This document shows positions 22,992-31,944 of a stretch of DNA of 64,000 bases, piece by piece; the stretch's first letter is position 1, and each line of letters opens with the position of its first letter. Made by a program: the position numbers and the translations under genes. The stretch is from Opitutaceae bacterium (lineage in GTDB: Bacteria > Verrucomicrobiota > Verrucomicrobiia > Opitutales > Opitutaceae), in NCBI GenBank assembly GCA_019634615.1, contig JAHCAZ010000005.1, positions 1 through 64,000 of the forward strand, read 5' to 3'. A model generated the notes under the pieces. That model ran no database searches. It was not told the DNA's origin and saw only the letters and a list, made by a program, of their open reading frames with translations.

Positions 22992-25127
22992 TTACTGTGC
23001 CGCCATTTCCCGAGCCGCGGCCTCGACCGCTTCACGCATTTCCTGCACGTCGCGGATGATGGTCGCGTCGTCACCCATGGCCTTCGGGTTGCGGAAGCGC
23101 TCGAGGAGCTCGCCTAAGTCTGCCGGCCACTGGCCCCGGTTGGCTTCGCGCAGGAGGCGCAGCTTTTCCCATTCCTCGAAGCCGTCGCGCAGGAGCTCCC
23201 AGCGGACGGAACTGCGCGGACCAGGATAGAGGAGGAAGGTGTCACCGGCCGGGAGATAGTGATGATAAGGGTGGCCCCAGTACGTCGTGTCACGCAACGG
23301 GTTCTCCGGCCAGGTGGTCCACGCCCAGCGCAGGAAGCCGTCGTAGCCGTTGACCGCCGTGTAGTAACCGATCCACACCGCCTCGGCCGGCGGGCTCGTG
23401 ACGAAGGTATTCGGCCGCTTCGGGTCGAGGCACACGTAGAAAGTCGTGATGCGCCCCTCGGCCCGCCGCGCGGCGATGTCGCGCAAGAGCTCGTCGCTCG
23501 CGTGGTCGAGGATGATGCTGAACTCCGCCAGATCGAGGCCCGTGTAGTGCGACGGCGCTTGGTTGCCCGCCAGGCTGATGCGCAGGCGCGGCGCGTGGGT
23601 GCGCACGAGATCGGTCATCGCCCGCATCATCGGCGCCGGCGCCTCGTCCACTGCCAGCCGCGTGCGCTCCAGCCAGCCCTTGGCCTCGAGATGCCGCTCA
23701 AAGTCGCGCAGGAACGGCGCCCAATACTCGGCGAACTCCGGCCCCGCGGTGTCGCACAGCAGGAACCGCTCGTCGCCCGTCGCCGCGTCGGTGTAGTACA
23801 GCCGCCCCGACCACGTGAGCAGCGAGTAGCAATTGATCTGCCCGGTGATGCCGCAGCTCTGCGCGAACTCCACGTACCGATCGAAGACCGAGTAATCGAA
23901 GCGCCACGTGCCGTCAGCCGCGCGCACGTGCTCCACCATCGAGCGATAGTCGTCGTGATCGCGCCGCCCCCACGGCCGGTCGGTGATCGTGGCCGTGACG
24001 ATCTTCTGCCCGCCGCGGGCCAGTTCCTCGAGGTAAGGCCGCATGACCCGGAAATGCTCCTCGCTCCACGGCTCGACGTTGTGCCACCGCGCGATCGCCC
24101 AGGGGTGCTGCCACAGGTCGAGATGGAATTTCCAGTCCGCGGGCGCCGGCAACGTCGCCGGCAACACCTCGAGCTCGAGCGGGATCACAAGCGGCTCCGT
24201 GTCGTCGGCGCGCACGGTGATCGTTCCCTGATACTTCCCGGGCGCCACGTCGCGCGGCGTCTCAACGGTGAGCCAGAATACACGGTAGGAGCCCGCCGGC
24301 ATGGCGATGCGCCCGGCATCGTCGAGCAGGTCGCCCGCCAGAACACCGTCGGCGCGCACCTGCTTCACGAAGCGGACCTGCGCCGGCAGCGGCAGCCCCG
24401 ACACCTCCGCCCGCAAACCCTCGCGCGGACCATCCGTCCACACCGCAACCTGCCCCGATACGCGCTCGCCGCGCCACGCCGTGGCCGACCACTTCAGTGG
24501 TTCCGCGGTCGGTGCCAGATCCGCCGGGTTCACCCGCCGGTGCACGCCGAGCACCGCGCCCGACAGGACCGAGGCGACGGGTTGCGCATAGGCATCCACC
24601 TCCAATACCTGCACGCCGTCCTCGGGTTTCGAAGCGTCCGTCACGGTCAGACGCAGCGCCTTGATCGTCACCGTCTCCGGCAGGACCACCCGTTCCCCGC
24701 GTAGGTTCGCGGGCGGTGGATTCACGCGCCGGTCGACGAGCGGTTGCCAGCTCGCGCCGTCGGCCGAGCCCTCGATGAGGAACGAAATCGTCTTCCCGCC
24801 CGAGGCGAAGAACCACCACCGCAGCTCCCGCACCGGCCGCGCCTCCGGGAGGTCGAACCGGATCCACGCCGGCAGCGTCTTGCTCGCCCAGTGGAGGATG
24901 TTGTCGTCGACGTTGCCGTTGTTGGCGAACTCCGGGATCTGCCCCGCCTCATGGTGCGAGGCCGTCACCACCGCATCCGCCAGCACGTCCCCCGCCAACG
25001 GCGAGGCCAGCAGCGGTGCCGCCGGCTCCCACTGCAGCGCGCGGGGAGAAAACTTCTCCGGCTCGGCGGCGAACACTCCGAGCGCAAGCATGAGTCCCAG
25101 GCTGACGACGCGGCGAAGCGGGGGCAT
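22992..25127 (-). CDS. Secreted GH123-like/DUF4091 protein with discoidin-type domain
   Basis: A 711-residue exported protein. A signal peptide (RRVVSLGLMLALGVFA) precedes an F5/8-type-C-like beta sandwich (about 45-185: ILHWASKTLPAWIRFDLPEA, then LRWWFFASGGKTISFLIEGS). A second beta domain follows (185-320), and then a TIM-barrel-like region with the DUF4091 signature at the end (WAWTTWPENPLRDTTYW, FLLYPGPRSSVRWELLRDGFEEWEKLRLL). GH123 beta-N-acetylgalactosaminidases share this layout. The acid pair in LAVDEAPAPMM is the likely active site. Substrate unknown; the neighbouring glycan genes suggest host or algal polysaccharide. Confidence 0.85.
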   Translation of the reverse strand: MPPLRRVVSLGLMLALGVFAAEPEKFSPRALQWEPAAPLLASPLAGDVLADAVVTASHHEAGQIPEFANNGNVDDNILHWASKTLPAWIRFDLPEARPVRELRWWFFASGGKTISFLIEGSADGASWQPLVDRRVNPPPANLRGERVVLPETVTIKALRLTVTDASKPEDGVQVLEVDAYAQPVASVLSGAVLGVHRRVNPADLAPTAEPLKWSATAWRGERVSGQVAVWTDGPREGLRAEVSGLPLPAQVRFVKQVRADGVLAGDLLDDAGRIAMPAGSYRVFWLTVETPRDVAPGKYQGTITVRADDTEPLVIPLELEVLPATLPAPADWKFHLDLWQHPWAIARWHNVEPWSEEHFRVMRPYLEELARGGQKIVTATITDRPWGRRDHDDYRSMVEHVRAADGTWRFDYSVFDRYVEFAQSCGITGQINCYSLLTWSGRLYYTDAATGDERFLLCDTAGPEFAEYWAPFLRDFERHLEAKGWLERTRLAVDEAPAPMMRAMTDLVRTHAPRLRISLAGNQAPSHYTGLDLAEFSIILDHASDELLRDIAARRAEGRITTFYVCLDPKRPNTFVTSPPAEAVWIGYYTAVNGYDGFLRWAWTTWPENPLRDTTYWGHPYHHYLPAGDTFLLYPGPRSSVRWELLRDGFEEWEKLRLLREANRGQWPADLGELLERFRNPKAMGDDATIIRDVQEMREAVEAAAREMAAQ

Positions 25128-25410
25128 GCGCCGAGATTGCGTCGGCCGCGGACGCGTTCAACGGTTTTCCCGCCTACCGCTCACTCCAGAAGCGGGAACC
25201 ACGGATTTCACGGATCGCACGGAAAGAAACCAAGACAATGGCCACAGAAGGCACAGAAAGCACAGAATAAGGCCAAGGCATTTTACAGGAGGTCACAGAG
25301 AGAACAGAGAGCCTGATCCTAAATCTCCGTTTCCTCTGTTTCCTCCTGTAGAAACGGATCGGTCCCTTCTGTTCCTTTTGCGCCTCCTGTGGCTATCTCT
25401 AGCCGCCGCG
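25128..25410. repeat. Intergenic stretch of degenerate ATCCGTG/CACAGA-type repeats
   Basis: This 283-bp stretch has no gene. It contains GAACCACGGATTTCACGGAT (25190-25209) and alternating CACAGAAGGCACAGAAAGCACAGA motifs, followed by complementary CTCTGTTTCCTCCTG runs. The same ACCACGGATT... units occur at 33301-33330 and 38103-38290. They look like interspersed low-complexity repeats rather than regulatory sites. Confidence 0.5.
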
Positions 25411-26961
25411 CTAGAACGGAAAATCCCCCGCGGCCGGCGCCGCGGGCTTGGCCTCGACCGCCTTTTCGGCCCGCTCGTGGCGACGCCGGCCGGTGACCGT
25501 GATCGCCTTCTCGGGCACCACCGGACACGCGAACTCGCAGGCGCCGCAGCCGATGCACAGCTCCGGCTTCACCTCCGGCAGCCGCAGGTTGTCTCGATAC
25601 GGCACGGTCTCAACTGCCTTGGTCGGGCAATGCTCCGAGCACGCCGCGCACTCGGTGCCGTCGCGCTTCACCACGCAGAGGTCCACCTTCAGCGCCGCCC
25701 GCCCCACCCGCGTGCGTTGCTTGTCGGCCAGGTCCAGATGCTCGATCGCACCCGTCGGGCAGACCTCGCCGCAGCGCGTGCAGTCGAAATTGCAGAAGGC
25801 CTTCGTGAAATCCAGCCGCGGCCGCAGCCACCCGGCGAAACCGAAGTCCAACCGCGCCGGCCGCAGCACATGCGTCGGGCACGCGCTGACACACAGGTGG
25901 CAGGCCGTGCAGCGCTGCAAGTACCGGTCAAGGCTTTGCGCCCCCGGTGGGCACACCGCCGTGCAGGCATTGGGATCCTCCGCCGCCGGTGCGGCCGAAG
26001 CCGGTTTGGGACTCTCTGGCAAGGCCCGTGCCGACGCCACCACGGCCGCCCCGGCGAGAAACTCGCGCCGGCCAGGCGCGGGCGCAGCCGTGGTCCGCCG
26101 CCACATCCACTCGTGAGCGATGCCCCGCTCCTCGCAGGCGCCGATGCAGTTGAAGCACGCCACGCACCGCGAGGCGTCGATGGTGCCGGTCCGCACGTCG
26201 ATGCACTGCGCCTTGCACGCCCGCAGACAATCGCCGCATTTCACGCAGGCGCTGGCCTCGATCCGCAGCCGCCAGGCCGCGCGCCGCGCCACCAGGCCGA
26301 GCACCGTGCCCACCGGGCAGGCCGTATTGCAGAACAGCCGCTCGCGCCACCACGCGAGACCGCCGACCGACACGAGCACCGCGAGCGACCAAACCGCCGC
26401 GGACCAACCCAGCCAAGGCGGCTCGACCCGGTAAAGCCAAGTCCACCCCAACCCCTCGACTCCGCCGACGGCAAGATTGTTGGCCGCCACCACCAGCGGT
26501 CGCACCAGACCCACCATGATGCGGCCGAAGTTGCTGTAGGGATCGACCAGCACGAGCGTGAGCCCGCCCGCCCCGACAGCGACGCCCGCCAAGGTCAGCC
26601 CGAGTATGCCGTAACGGAGAGCGTTCGCCGGCTTGGCATAGGGCAACACCCGCCCGCGGCCGCCCAATCGCCGGCGCAGACGGACCACGACGTCCTGAAG
26701 TATACCCAGCGGACAAAGCACCGCGCAATAAACCCGGCCAAACAGCAGCGTGATGAGCAGCAGGCCCGCGAGCACGAGCGCCGACGCCAATGCGCCCCCG
26801 GCGGCCACGCCGATCGCTGCCGGCACGAACTGCACCGATCCGAGCCAGTGCCCCAGTGCGGACGGCACCGCGTCGCGGAAGTCCAGCAACGCCACCGCAA
26901 AACCGGCGCCGACCAGCCCGGCCCCGGCCACCCGCACCGGCTTGAGGCGCGGCCACCGCAT
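25411..26961 (-). CDS. Membrane polyferredoxin, NapH/NapG-like fusion
   Basis: A 516-residue electron-transfer protein. Residues 1-235 contain about five membrane segments with CPLGILQD and CNTACPVGT, as in NapH/NosR/CcoG proteins. Two 4Fe-4S motifs follow (CVKCGDCLRACKAQC, CVACFNCIGACEE). A segment GRREFLAGAAVVASA, which looks like a Tat signal, then leads into a second ferredoxin part with at least four Cys clusters (CTACHLCVSACP, CTRCGEVCPTG, CAACSEHCP, CIGCGACEFACP). It thus looks like a NapH-type membrane ferredoxin fused to a NapG-type ferredoxin. It would pass electrons from quinol or cytoplasm to an unknown partner. It starts 4 bases after the DUF362 gene, so they form an operon. The ATG at 26961 precedes the first membrane helix. 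Confidence 0.85.
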   Translation of the reverse strand: MRWPRLKPVRVAGAGLVGAGFAVALLDFRDAVPSALGHWLGSVQFVPAAIGVAAGGALASALVLAGLLLITLLFGRVYCAVLCPLGILQDVVVRLRRRLGGRGRVLPYAKPANALRYGILGLTLAGVAVGAGGLTLVLVDPYSNFGRIMVGLVRPLVVAANNLAVGGVEGLGWTWLYRVEPPWLGWSAAVWSLAVLVSVGGLAWWRERLFCNTACPVGTVLGLVARRAAWRLRIEASACVKCGDCLRACKAQCIDVRTGTIDASRCVACFNCIGACEERGIAHEWMWRRTTAAPAPGRREFLAGAAVVASARALPESPKPASAAPAAEDPNACTAVCPPGAQSLDRYLQRCTACHLCVSACPTHVLRPARLDFGFAGWLRPRLDFTKAFCNFDCTRCGEVCPTGAIEHLDLADKQRTRVGRAALKVDLCVVKRDGTECAACSEHCPTKAVETVPYRDNLRLPEVKPELCIGCGACEFACPVVPEKAITVTGRRRHERAEKAVEAKPAAPAAGDFPF

Positions 26962-26965
26962 GGCG

Positions 26966-27898
26966 TCAGGCCAGCGAGAGGCGGCGGATGTCCACCGCCC
27001 CGAGGTCGATCGTGCCCAGGCCCATGCGGCCCGCCACCTGCACGTGCCGCACATCCGTCGGCGCATGGCCGAGCAGCCGTGCCGCCGCCGCATCGATCGC
27101 CACGATGTCGGTCGAGGCGAGGAGCGTGCGCATCAGCACCACGTCGTCGGCACTGCGCCCACGCGGGCCGTTCCGCACCATCGGGTGATAAGCATCGATG
27201 ATGTTCAACGCCGGCTTCACCACGGTCACAAAGTCGGCGATGCACTGCGGCATGTCGTTGCTGTGGTAGTAGCGCCGGTCCCAGACCACGCCCATGAGAT
27301 TCTTCATCGCCGCGGTCATGAGCGCGCCGCTGTGGTGCTTGAGGACCGGGACGTTGAGGAACACGTCGCTCTCAAGCACGAGGCGGTGCACCTTAGCCCG
27401 CCGCAGCTTCACGCCCTGCGGGATCTCGATCTCGCGGTAGAGGCTCTCGTCCTTGCCGTTGACCACCTGGGCGCCCGCCGCCTCCGCCGCCGGGGCGATG
27501 CCGCTGTTGGCGTAGCAGCGCTGCCACTGGTCGCAGGTGTTGTCGAAAATGCTGACCGACTTCGCCCCGGCTTCGCGACACAGGGTCACCAGCCGCGCCA
27601 CGATCTCCGGGTGCGTGTTGCCGCCGCGCTCCGGCGAGACATCCCAGCCCATGTTGGGCTTGATGAGCACGGTCTGCCCGGGCCGCACGAAGGCGCCGAT
27701 GCCGCCCAGTTCCGCCAGCGCCCGGTCGAGCATCGGCACGCGCTCGCCCTCGCGCACCGCCACGAGCACCGGTTTGGACCCGGCAGGCGCGGGCGCCGGC
27801 GTCGCATTCTCTTCGGCCCACAGGCCATTCAATCCCGGGGTGGATATCACGGCCCCTAACACAAGGCCGGTCTTGAGGAAGTCGCGGCGGCTTTTCAT
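26966..27898 (-). CDS. Tat-exported DUF362 protein
   Basis: A 310-residue protein beginning MKSRRDFLKTGLVLGAVIS, a classical twin-arginine signal. The rest is the DUF362 domain (GQTVLIKPNMGWDVSPERGGNTHPEIV, VPVLKHHSGALMTAAMKNLMG). DUF362 proteins are often linked to ferredoxins, and here the next gene encodes a polyferredoxin with its own internal Tat-like segment. A periplasmic redox pair is a reasonable inference; the reaction is unknown. A pair of 23-bp palindromes lies about 150-215 bases upstream of the start. Confidence 0.88.
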   Translation of the reverse strand: MKSRRDFLKTGLVLGAVISTPGLNGLWAEENATPAPAPAGSKPVLVAVREGERVPMLDRALAELGGIGAFVRPGQTVLIKPNMGWDVSPERGGNTHPEIVARLVTLCREAGAKSVSIFDNTCDQWQRCYANSGIAPAAEAAGAQVVNGKDESLYREIEIPQGVKLRRAKVHRLVLESDVFLNVPVLKHHSGALMTAAMKNLMGVVWDRRYYHSNDMPQCIADFVTVVKPALNIIDAYHPMVRNGPRGRSADDVVLMRTLLASTDIVAIDAAAARLLGHAPTDVRHVQVAGRMGLGTIDLGAVDIRRLSLA

Positions 27899-28044
27899 GG
27901 GGAAAAATCGTGAAAACGCCCGCCGCCCCGGCCGATCACCAAGCCGACGGATTTCCACAACTGCCTTATACTCCCACCCACCCGACACCGCACCGCATGC
28001 CTTGCCCAATCCCCCGCGAATCTTGCCCCCTTTCGCCTCCCGTC

Positions 28045-28111
28045 TTTGTCACGCAATACGTGACAAAGCACACGGCCGTTTCCCGTGGTTTGTCACGTAT
28101 TGCGTGACAAA
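28045..28111. promoter_or_regulatory. Two identical 23-bp palindromes 44 bp apart (candidate operator)
   Basis: At 28045-28067 and 28089-28111 the arms TTTGTCACG and CGTGACAAA flank a 5-base centre. The centres are CAATA and TATTG, so the second copy is the exact reverse complement of the first. Centre-to-centre spacing is 44 bp, about four DNA turns, which suits cooperative binding of a dimeric regulator. The pair is 150-215 bases upstream of the DUF362/polyferredoxin operon and just after the end of the heparinase-like gene. A large transcribed hairpin is an alternative. Confidence 0.6.
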
Positions 28112-28145
28112 GGCGAGGGAGGAGGCCGGGGATTTGGGCCCTAGG

Positions 28146-30461
28146 TTATGGGAGCCAGGTCAGGCGCCAGTGGAAGACGGCGCGCGAGGCATGGCGGGTG
28201 GCGGTGATTTCCGTGCCCACCGTGCCTTCATGGGGATAAGCCGCGACGAAACGCTCCGGTTGCACGCGCAGCTGGGTGCCACCCACGGGGTCGATGGCCA
28301 GGTGGGCACGGCAGCCGGGGCCAATCAGGAGGAAGGCGCCCGCGCGCAGCCGCACCCGGGCCCAGGTGTGCCAGTGCCAGGCGATCTCGGCCGCCTCGCG
28401 CAGCACGACCGTGTCCTCCCCGTGCAGCGAACCGTCCGGGCCGATCCAAACGGTGCGCGTGTGCCGGCGCACGCCAAGATGCGGCAGGTACGCAGCAGCC
28501 AGCTCGCAGCGAAGACGCACGGCCCGACCCTCGCGCCGCACCCGCGGCCCCGGCGGGATGGCCGCCTCGGCGATAAAATCGGGGAACCAGACGCAGCCGT
28601 CGCCCACCTGACCGCGCCCGTCGATTGTCACGAGGTTGTGCAGCGCGGTGTCGCGCCGGTAGAGCGGACCCGGCCCGCTGCCGACGAACGTGCCGCCGCG
28701 CCACACAAGCACGGCCCCGTTGCACGGATCGGAATGTCCGTAGCCGCCCACTTCGCCAGCAGCCCGGCGCTGGCGCCCCAACGGCGCGCCCGCCCGCAGC
28801 GTCACCAGCGTGGCGCCGCGGCGCACGAAGACCTGACCACCGTCGGGGAAGATCTCCAAGCCGTCCTCGATCGGCCCAACCTTGCCTTCTTTCCTGCCGG
28901 TAGCTACGAGCGTAAGCGAGTGGTCAACCCGCCGACCGCGCCCAGCCACCACTCGCTCACGCTCGTAGCTACCTTGCCTTCGATCCCCCGGTTCCGATCT
29001 CCCATCGCCGGTGACTGCGTGCCACAGTAGCTCGTATACGCGCCGCCGCGGCGGTGCGTGCCGGTGGTCGGTGCCAGTCGGACGCTGTTCGAGCAGCGCC
29101 TCGCCCAAAGTCTGGGCGGTGCCGGCGCCCGTGCGGTTGGCGATGAGCAGCTGACACCAGCTGTCGCCCGTCACGCGGTACTGCGGGTCGCCGAAGGTCA
29201 CGCCGTATTTTTCGTCCGGCGACGTCGCCGCCGCCCGGAAACGCGAAGCGGCCGCGAAGTACGGGGTGGACCGCCAAAGGTCCTCACCTGTGCACTGGCG
29301 GAACAACTCCAGCCAGCGCAGCAAAAATCCGTGCTCGTAGATCCACAGGTTGAGGCCGTGCGGGAAGAACCCGTCGCGCGGCAGCATCGCCAGGACCCGG
29401 GCAAGGGCCCCGCGCAACTCAGCCGCCCAGGCAAAGGCCTCCGGATGCTCGTCCCAGAAGAGAAACGCGAAGGCCAGCATGCCCAGGCCGCAGCCGACGT
29501 AATGCGCCTGCGCGTAATCACGCCGCGCCGGATCGAGGTGCCGCCGGCAGATGGCCGCAACCTCCCACAACCGCCGCCGCGCCCGCACGCGCTCGGCCGG
29601 CGTCATCACAGCGTGCAACCAGTCGTATCCCACGCAGAGCAGGTAAAGCACTTCCCCGCTCTGCGTATCGATGCCCAGCGGCCCGAAGTCCGGTCGCGTC
29701 GTCTCGCGCACGTACGCAAAATAGGTCCGCTTCGCCCACGCCGTCGTCCGCGCGTCCGGCCGCAGAAGCGCGGTCAAGGCGGCGATGAGCGCACGGTCGG
29801 CGCCCGTCAGTCGCTCCCGCCCGGGCAGCACCTTGCCCTCGGGCGTGGTTGCGTATGGCAAGGTCCACGATTCCCGCACCAACCGCTGCAACCGTCGCCA
29901 ATGCGGCGCGCGCCCACCGCGGATCTCGCGGCGCAATGCCACCACCTGCGCTGCATCCACCACGAGCCGCGGATGCTGTCCGCGCAGCTCCGGGCGCAGC
30001 GTCACCGGTCGCGGCGGCGCGTAGGCCGGCAGGTTGGCGACCACCTGGGCGCGCACCGGCCGCAGCGTCGGGTCGGGTGAAATCAGTTCCAGCGTGCCCG
30101 CGATGCCAGCCTCACAGGGAAACATCACGCGCAGCTCGCCGACCGCCTCCTCGTCGCCGTGAAAGTAATACTTGCCCGGCACGACCGACGCACCGCTGCG
30201 CAACGTCAGCGCGGGCAGTTCCGGAATCCCCCGCCAACCGGGCCACGGGCCGACGCGCCGCCCCGGCGGCGTGACCGCAAACTCGGTGTTCAGGAAGGTC
30301 GGCAGCGCGGTCGGATCCACGAGGCGCGCATAACGGCAGTGCTTCTCCAGATATCCTACCGGAAGCGTCAGCCCGACCTCGACGAGAACCGGTTGATCGA
30401 TGGGACGGGACACCCGGGTGCGGTACCGTCCCTTTCCTGCGCGTTGGAATGCGAGTTTCAT
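28146..30461 (-). CDS. Heparinase II/III-like polysaccharide lyase family protein
   Basis: A 771-residue protein with the layout of heparinase-II/III-type or alginate-lyase-type enzymes. It has an N-terminal beta region, an alpha/alpha-toroid (about 180-480: YLLCVGYDWLHAVMTPAERVR, YAQAHYVGCGLGMLAFAFLFW, DGFFPHGLNLWIYEHGFLLRW) and a C-terminal beta-sandwich (GHSDPCNGAVLVWRGGTFVGSGPG). The Tyr and His in the toroid would be catalytic. No signal peptide is obvious. Residues about 497-521 (SYERERVVAGRGRRVDHSL...) are encoded by a family B hairpin repeat inserted in frame. A second copy sits 9 bases upstream of the start codon, where it could fold over the ribosome-binding region. Confidence 0.8.
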   Translation of the reverse strand: MKLAFQRAGKGRYRTRVSRPIDQPVLVEVGLTLPVGYLEKHCRYARLVDPTALPTFLNTEFAVTPPGRRVGPWPGWRGIPELPALTLRSGASVVPGKYYFHGDEEAVGELRVMFPCEAGIAGTLELISPDPTLRPVRAQVVANLPAYAPPRPVTLRPELRGQHPRLVVDAAQVVALRREIRGGRAPHWRRLQRLVRESWTLPYATTPEGKVLPGRERLTGADRALIAALTALLRPDARTTAWAKRTYFAYVRETTRPDFGPLGIDTQSGEVLYLLCVGYDWLHAVMTPAERVRARRRLWEVAAICRRHLDPARRDYAQAHYVGCGLGMLAFAFLFWDEHPEAFAWAAELRGALARVLAMLPRDGFFPHGLNLWIYEHGFLLRWLELFRQCTGEDLWRSTPYFAAASRFRAAATSPDEKYGVTFGDPQYRVTGDSWCQLLIANRTGAGTAQTLGEALLEQRPTGTDHRHAPPRRRVYELLWHAVTGDGRSEPGDRRQGSYERERVVAGRGRRVDHSLTLVATGRKEGKVGPIEDGLEIFPDGGQVFVRRGATLVTLRAGAPLGRQRRAAGEVGGYGHSDPCNGAVLVWRGGTFVGSGPGPLYRRDTALHNLVTIDGRGQVGDGCVWFPDFIAEAAIPPGPRVRREGRAVRLRCELAAAYLPHLGVRRHTRTVWIGPDGSLHGEDTVVLREAAEIAWHWHTWARVRLRAGAFLLIGPGCRAHLAIDPVGGTQLRVQPERFVAAYPHEGTVGTEITATRHASRAVFHWRLTWLP
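28900..28972. repeat. Interspersed hairpin repeat family B, copy 2 (inside a gene)
   Basis: The 24-base arms (28900-28923 and 28949-28972) differ from copy 1 at a single base of the left arm (GCGTAAGCGA for GCGTGAGCGA) and enclose a 25-base loop. The copy lies within the heparinase-like gene and adds about 25 residues between the toroid and the C-terminal beta domain without shifting the frame. Confidence 0.85.
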
Positions 30462-30469
30462 GCGGTCCC

Positions 30470-30540
30470 GTAGCTACGAGTGTGAGCGAGTGGATAAACG
30501 CTGCGGAACCCAAGCGCCACTCGCTCACGCTCGTAGCCAC
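30470..30540. repeat. Interspersed hairpin repeat family B, copy 3 (gene leader)
   Basis: The arms GTAGCTACGAGTGTGAGCGA (from 30470) and the complementary sequence ending GCTCACGCTCGTAGCCAC (30540) form a 24-bp stem with two mismatched positions and a 23-base loop. The stem ends 9 bases before the ATG of the heparinase-like gene on the minus strand, so in RNA it could expose or hide the translation start. Confidence 0.85.
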
Positions 30541-30570
30541 CCCGTTCGGATCGGCAATCTCTCGGCGCTG

Positions 30571-31944
30571 TCATCGGCGTACGCGCTCGAATTCCACGTC
30601 ATCGAACCACGCCGTGCCCCGTCCCGTGAGGCGCAGCAGCACGTGCACCCGGTCGGGAACGGGGGCGAGCGGCGGCGTGGTCACCGTCAGCTCGGTCCAC
30701 TCCGTCGCGGCACTCCTGACGGCGGTGCTGGAGAAGATCTCATAATTGCCCAAGTCGAACACGTTACCCCGTCCCGTCCGGTGAATGCGCAGCGCCACGG
30801 AAACCGCACCACGCAGATCCCGCGTCCGCACCTGTGCGGTCAGCCGCAGGCGTCCGCCGCGTCGGAAGGCCGGCTCGCCAAACGCCGGACCGAGCGTGGT
30901 CGCCTGCCAGGCTGCCTGCACCGTCCGCGCACTGCAGATGCGCAGCGAGAACCGATCCGTGCAACCCACCCGCGAGTCCCGCGCAAACCGGGCCGCCGCC
31001 ACCGGACCGCTCGTCACCGCCGTCTCCCACGGCCAGGCGGCGTTGCCCGCCAAGCCCGGGCGGCGGAAAGTGTCGGCGAACGTGTGCCGTCCGCCGGTCC
31101 AAACCGGCGTGTCTGCCGCCGCCCCGGCGGAACGCAGCCGCGCACCCCGCGTCGCGCCCTGCCAACGTGCCCGCGGCTCCGCGGTCAGCATATACGCCGC
31201 CCGCAGCAACGTGCCGGGCTTGAGCCGCACATCGCGACCGCCGCGGCAGATCTTGAGCCCGAAATGCGTGTCCCACATGTAGGCGCAGACGCCCGCCTCG
31301 GCGCGGTCACCCGGCCCGAGGGTAATGACGGGATTCCAATCCTCGAGGACCCAGGCGAACCGGTCGCCCGGGCTCAGGTGAATGCGATGCTTGTCGGGGC
31401 TCCCGAGGTGATGGTGTGCGATCCGTTCGACACGGACACCGCGCTGCACCAGGCAGGAGTGAAAGCGCTTCGGCGCCCGCCCATCCGGCGAAAAGACGCC
31501 CGCAGGCCAAAGCGTGCAGAACGTGACTTCGCCATGGTGGGGATGCGGCGTGACCAGCCAGCCTTTTCCCGCCTGGACCTCGAGCCGCGCCTGCACCGCG
31601 CAGGAAATGACGCCGCCTACGACGCGCAGCGTGACCACGATGTCGCTCCGCAGGCTGCGCGACCGCGTGAATCCCGTGGCGAGCAAGGTGAGCGAATCCT
31701 TGCCGATCGCGATCAACTCAAGCCGCCGATGCGAGTTCGCGCTCCGCCCGGGGTCCTGATGATTGCCGTACTGCCGCCAGAACAGCGGCACGCCGACGTC
31801 GGCGCCCACGAGCCGACCCGCGGTGGCGACGGGACGGAAGTTGATCAGCTCCAGGCCGCGAATCTCCGCGACGACGCGACGCCCGAGGCAAATGCGACCG
31901 CCATCGCGATTTGTGCGTTGGAAGCGGAAGGACGGAGCGCTCAT
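30571..31944 (-). CDS. Uncharacterised protein of a sugar-uptake operon, with C-terminal carbohydrate-binding-like domain
   Basis: A 457-residue protein with no recognised family. The first 250 residues are rich in beta strands and resemble sugar-binding or mutarotase-like folds (WLVTPHPHHGEVTFCTLWPAG, SPDKHRIHLSPGDRFAWVLEDWNPVI). The last 180 residues look like a galactose-binding-type jelly roll ending FDDVEFERV. No signal peptide. The ATG overlaps the stop of the solute-binding protein gene (ATGA, 31941-31944), so it belongs to that operon and probably handles the transported glycan. Confidence 0.65.
   Translation of the reverse strand: MSAPSFRFQRTNRDGGRICLGRRVVAEIRGLELINFRPVATAGRLVGADVGVPLFWRQYGNHQDPGRSANSHRRLELIAIGKDSLTLLATGFTRSRSLRSDIVVTLRVVGGVISCAVQARLEVQAGKGWLVTPHPHHGEVTFCTLWPAGVFSPDGRAPKRFHSCLVQRGVRVERIAHHHLGSPDKHRIHLSPGDRFAWVLEDWNPVITLGPGDRAEAGVCAYMWDTHFGLKICRGGRDVRLKPGTLLRAAYMLTAEPRARWQGATRGARLRSAGAAADTPVWTGGRHTFADTFRRPGLAGNAAWPWETAVTSGPVAAARFARDSRVGCTDRFSLRICSARTVQAAWQATTLGPAFGEPAFRRGGRLRLTAQVRTRDLRGAVSVALRIHRTGRGNVFDLGNYEIFSSTAVRSAATEWTELTVTTPPLAPVPDRVHVLLRLTGRGTAWFDDVEFERVRR

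Noticed and set aside
10157..30540. CRISPR-like array made of family B repeats
   Set aside because: Only three copies kilobases apart, each an inverted pair. No regular spacing and no cas genes.
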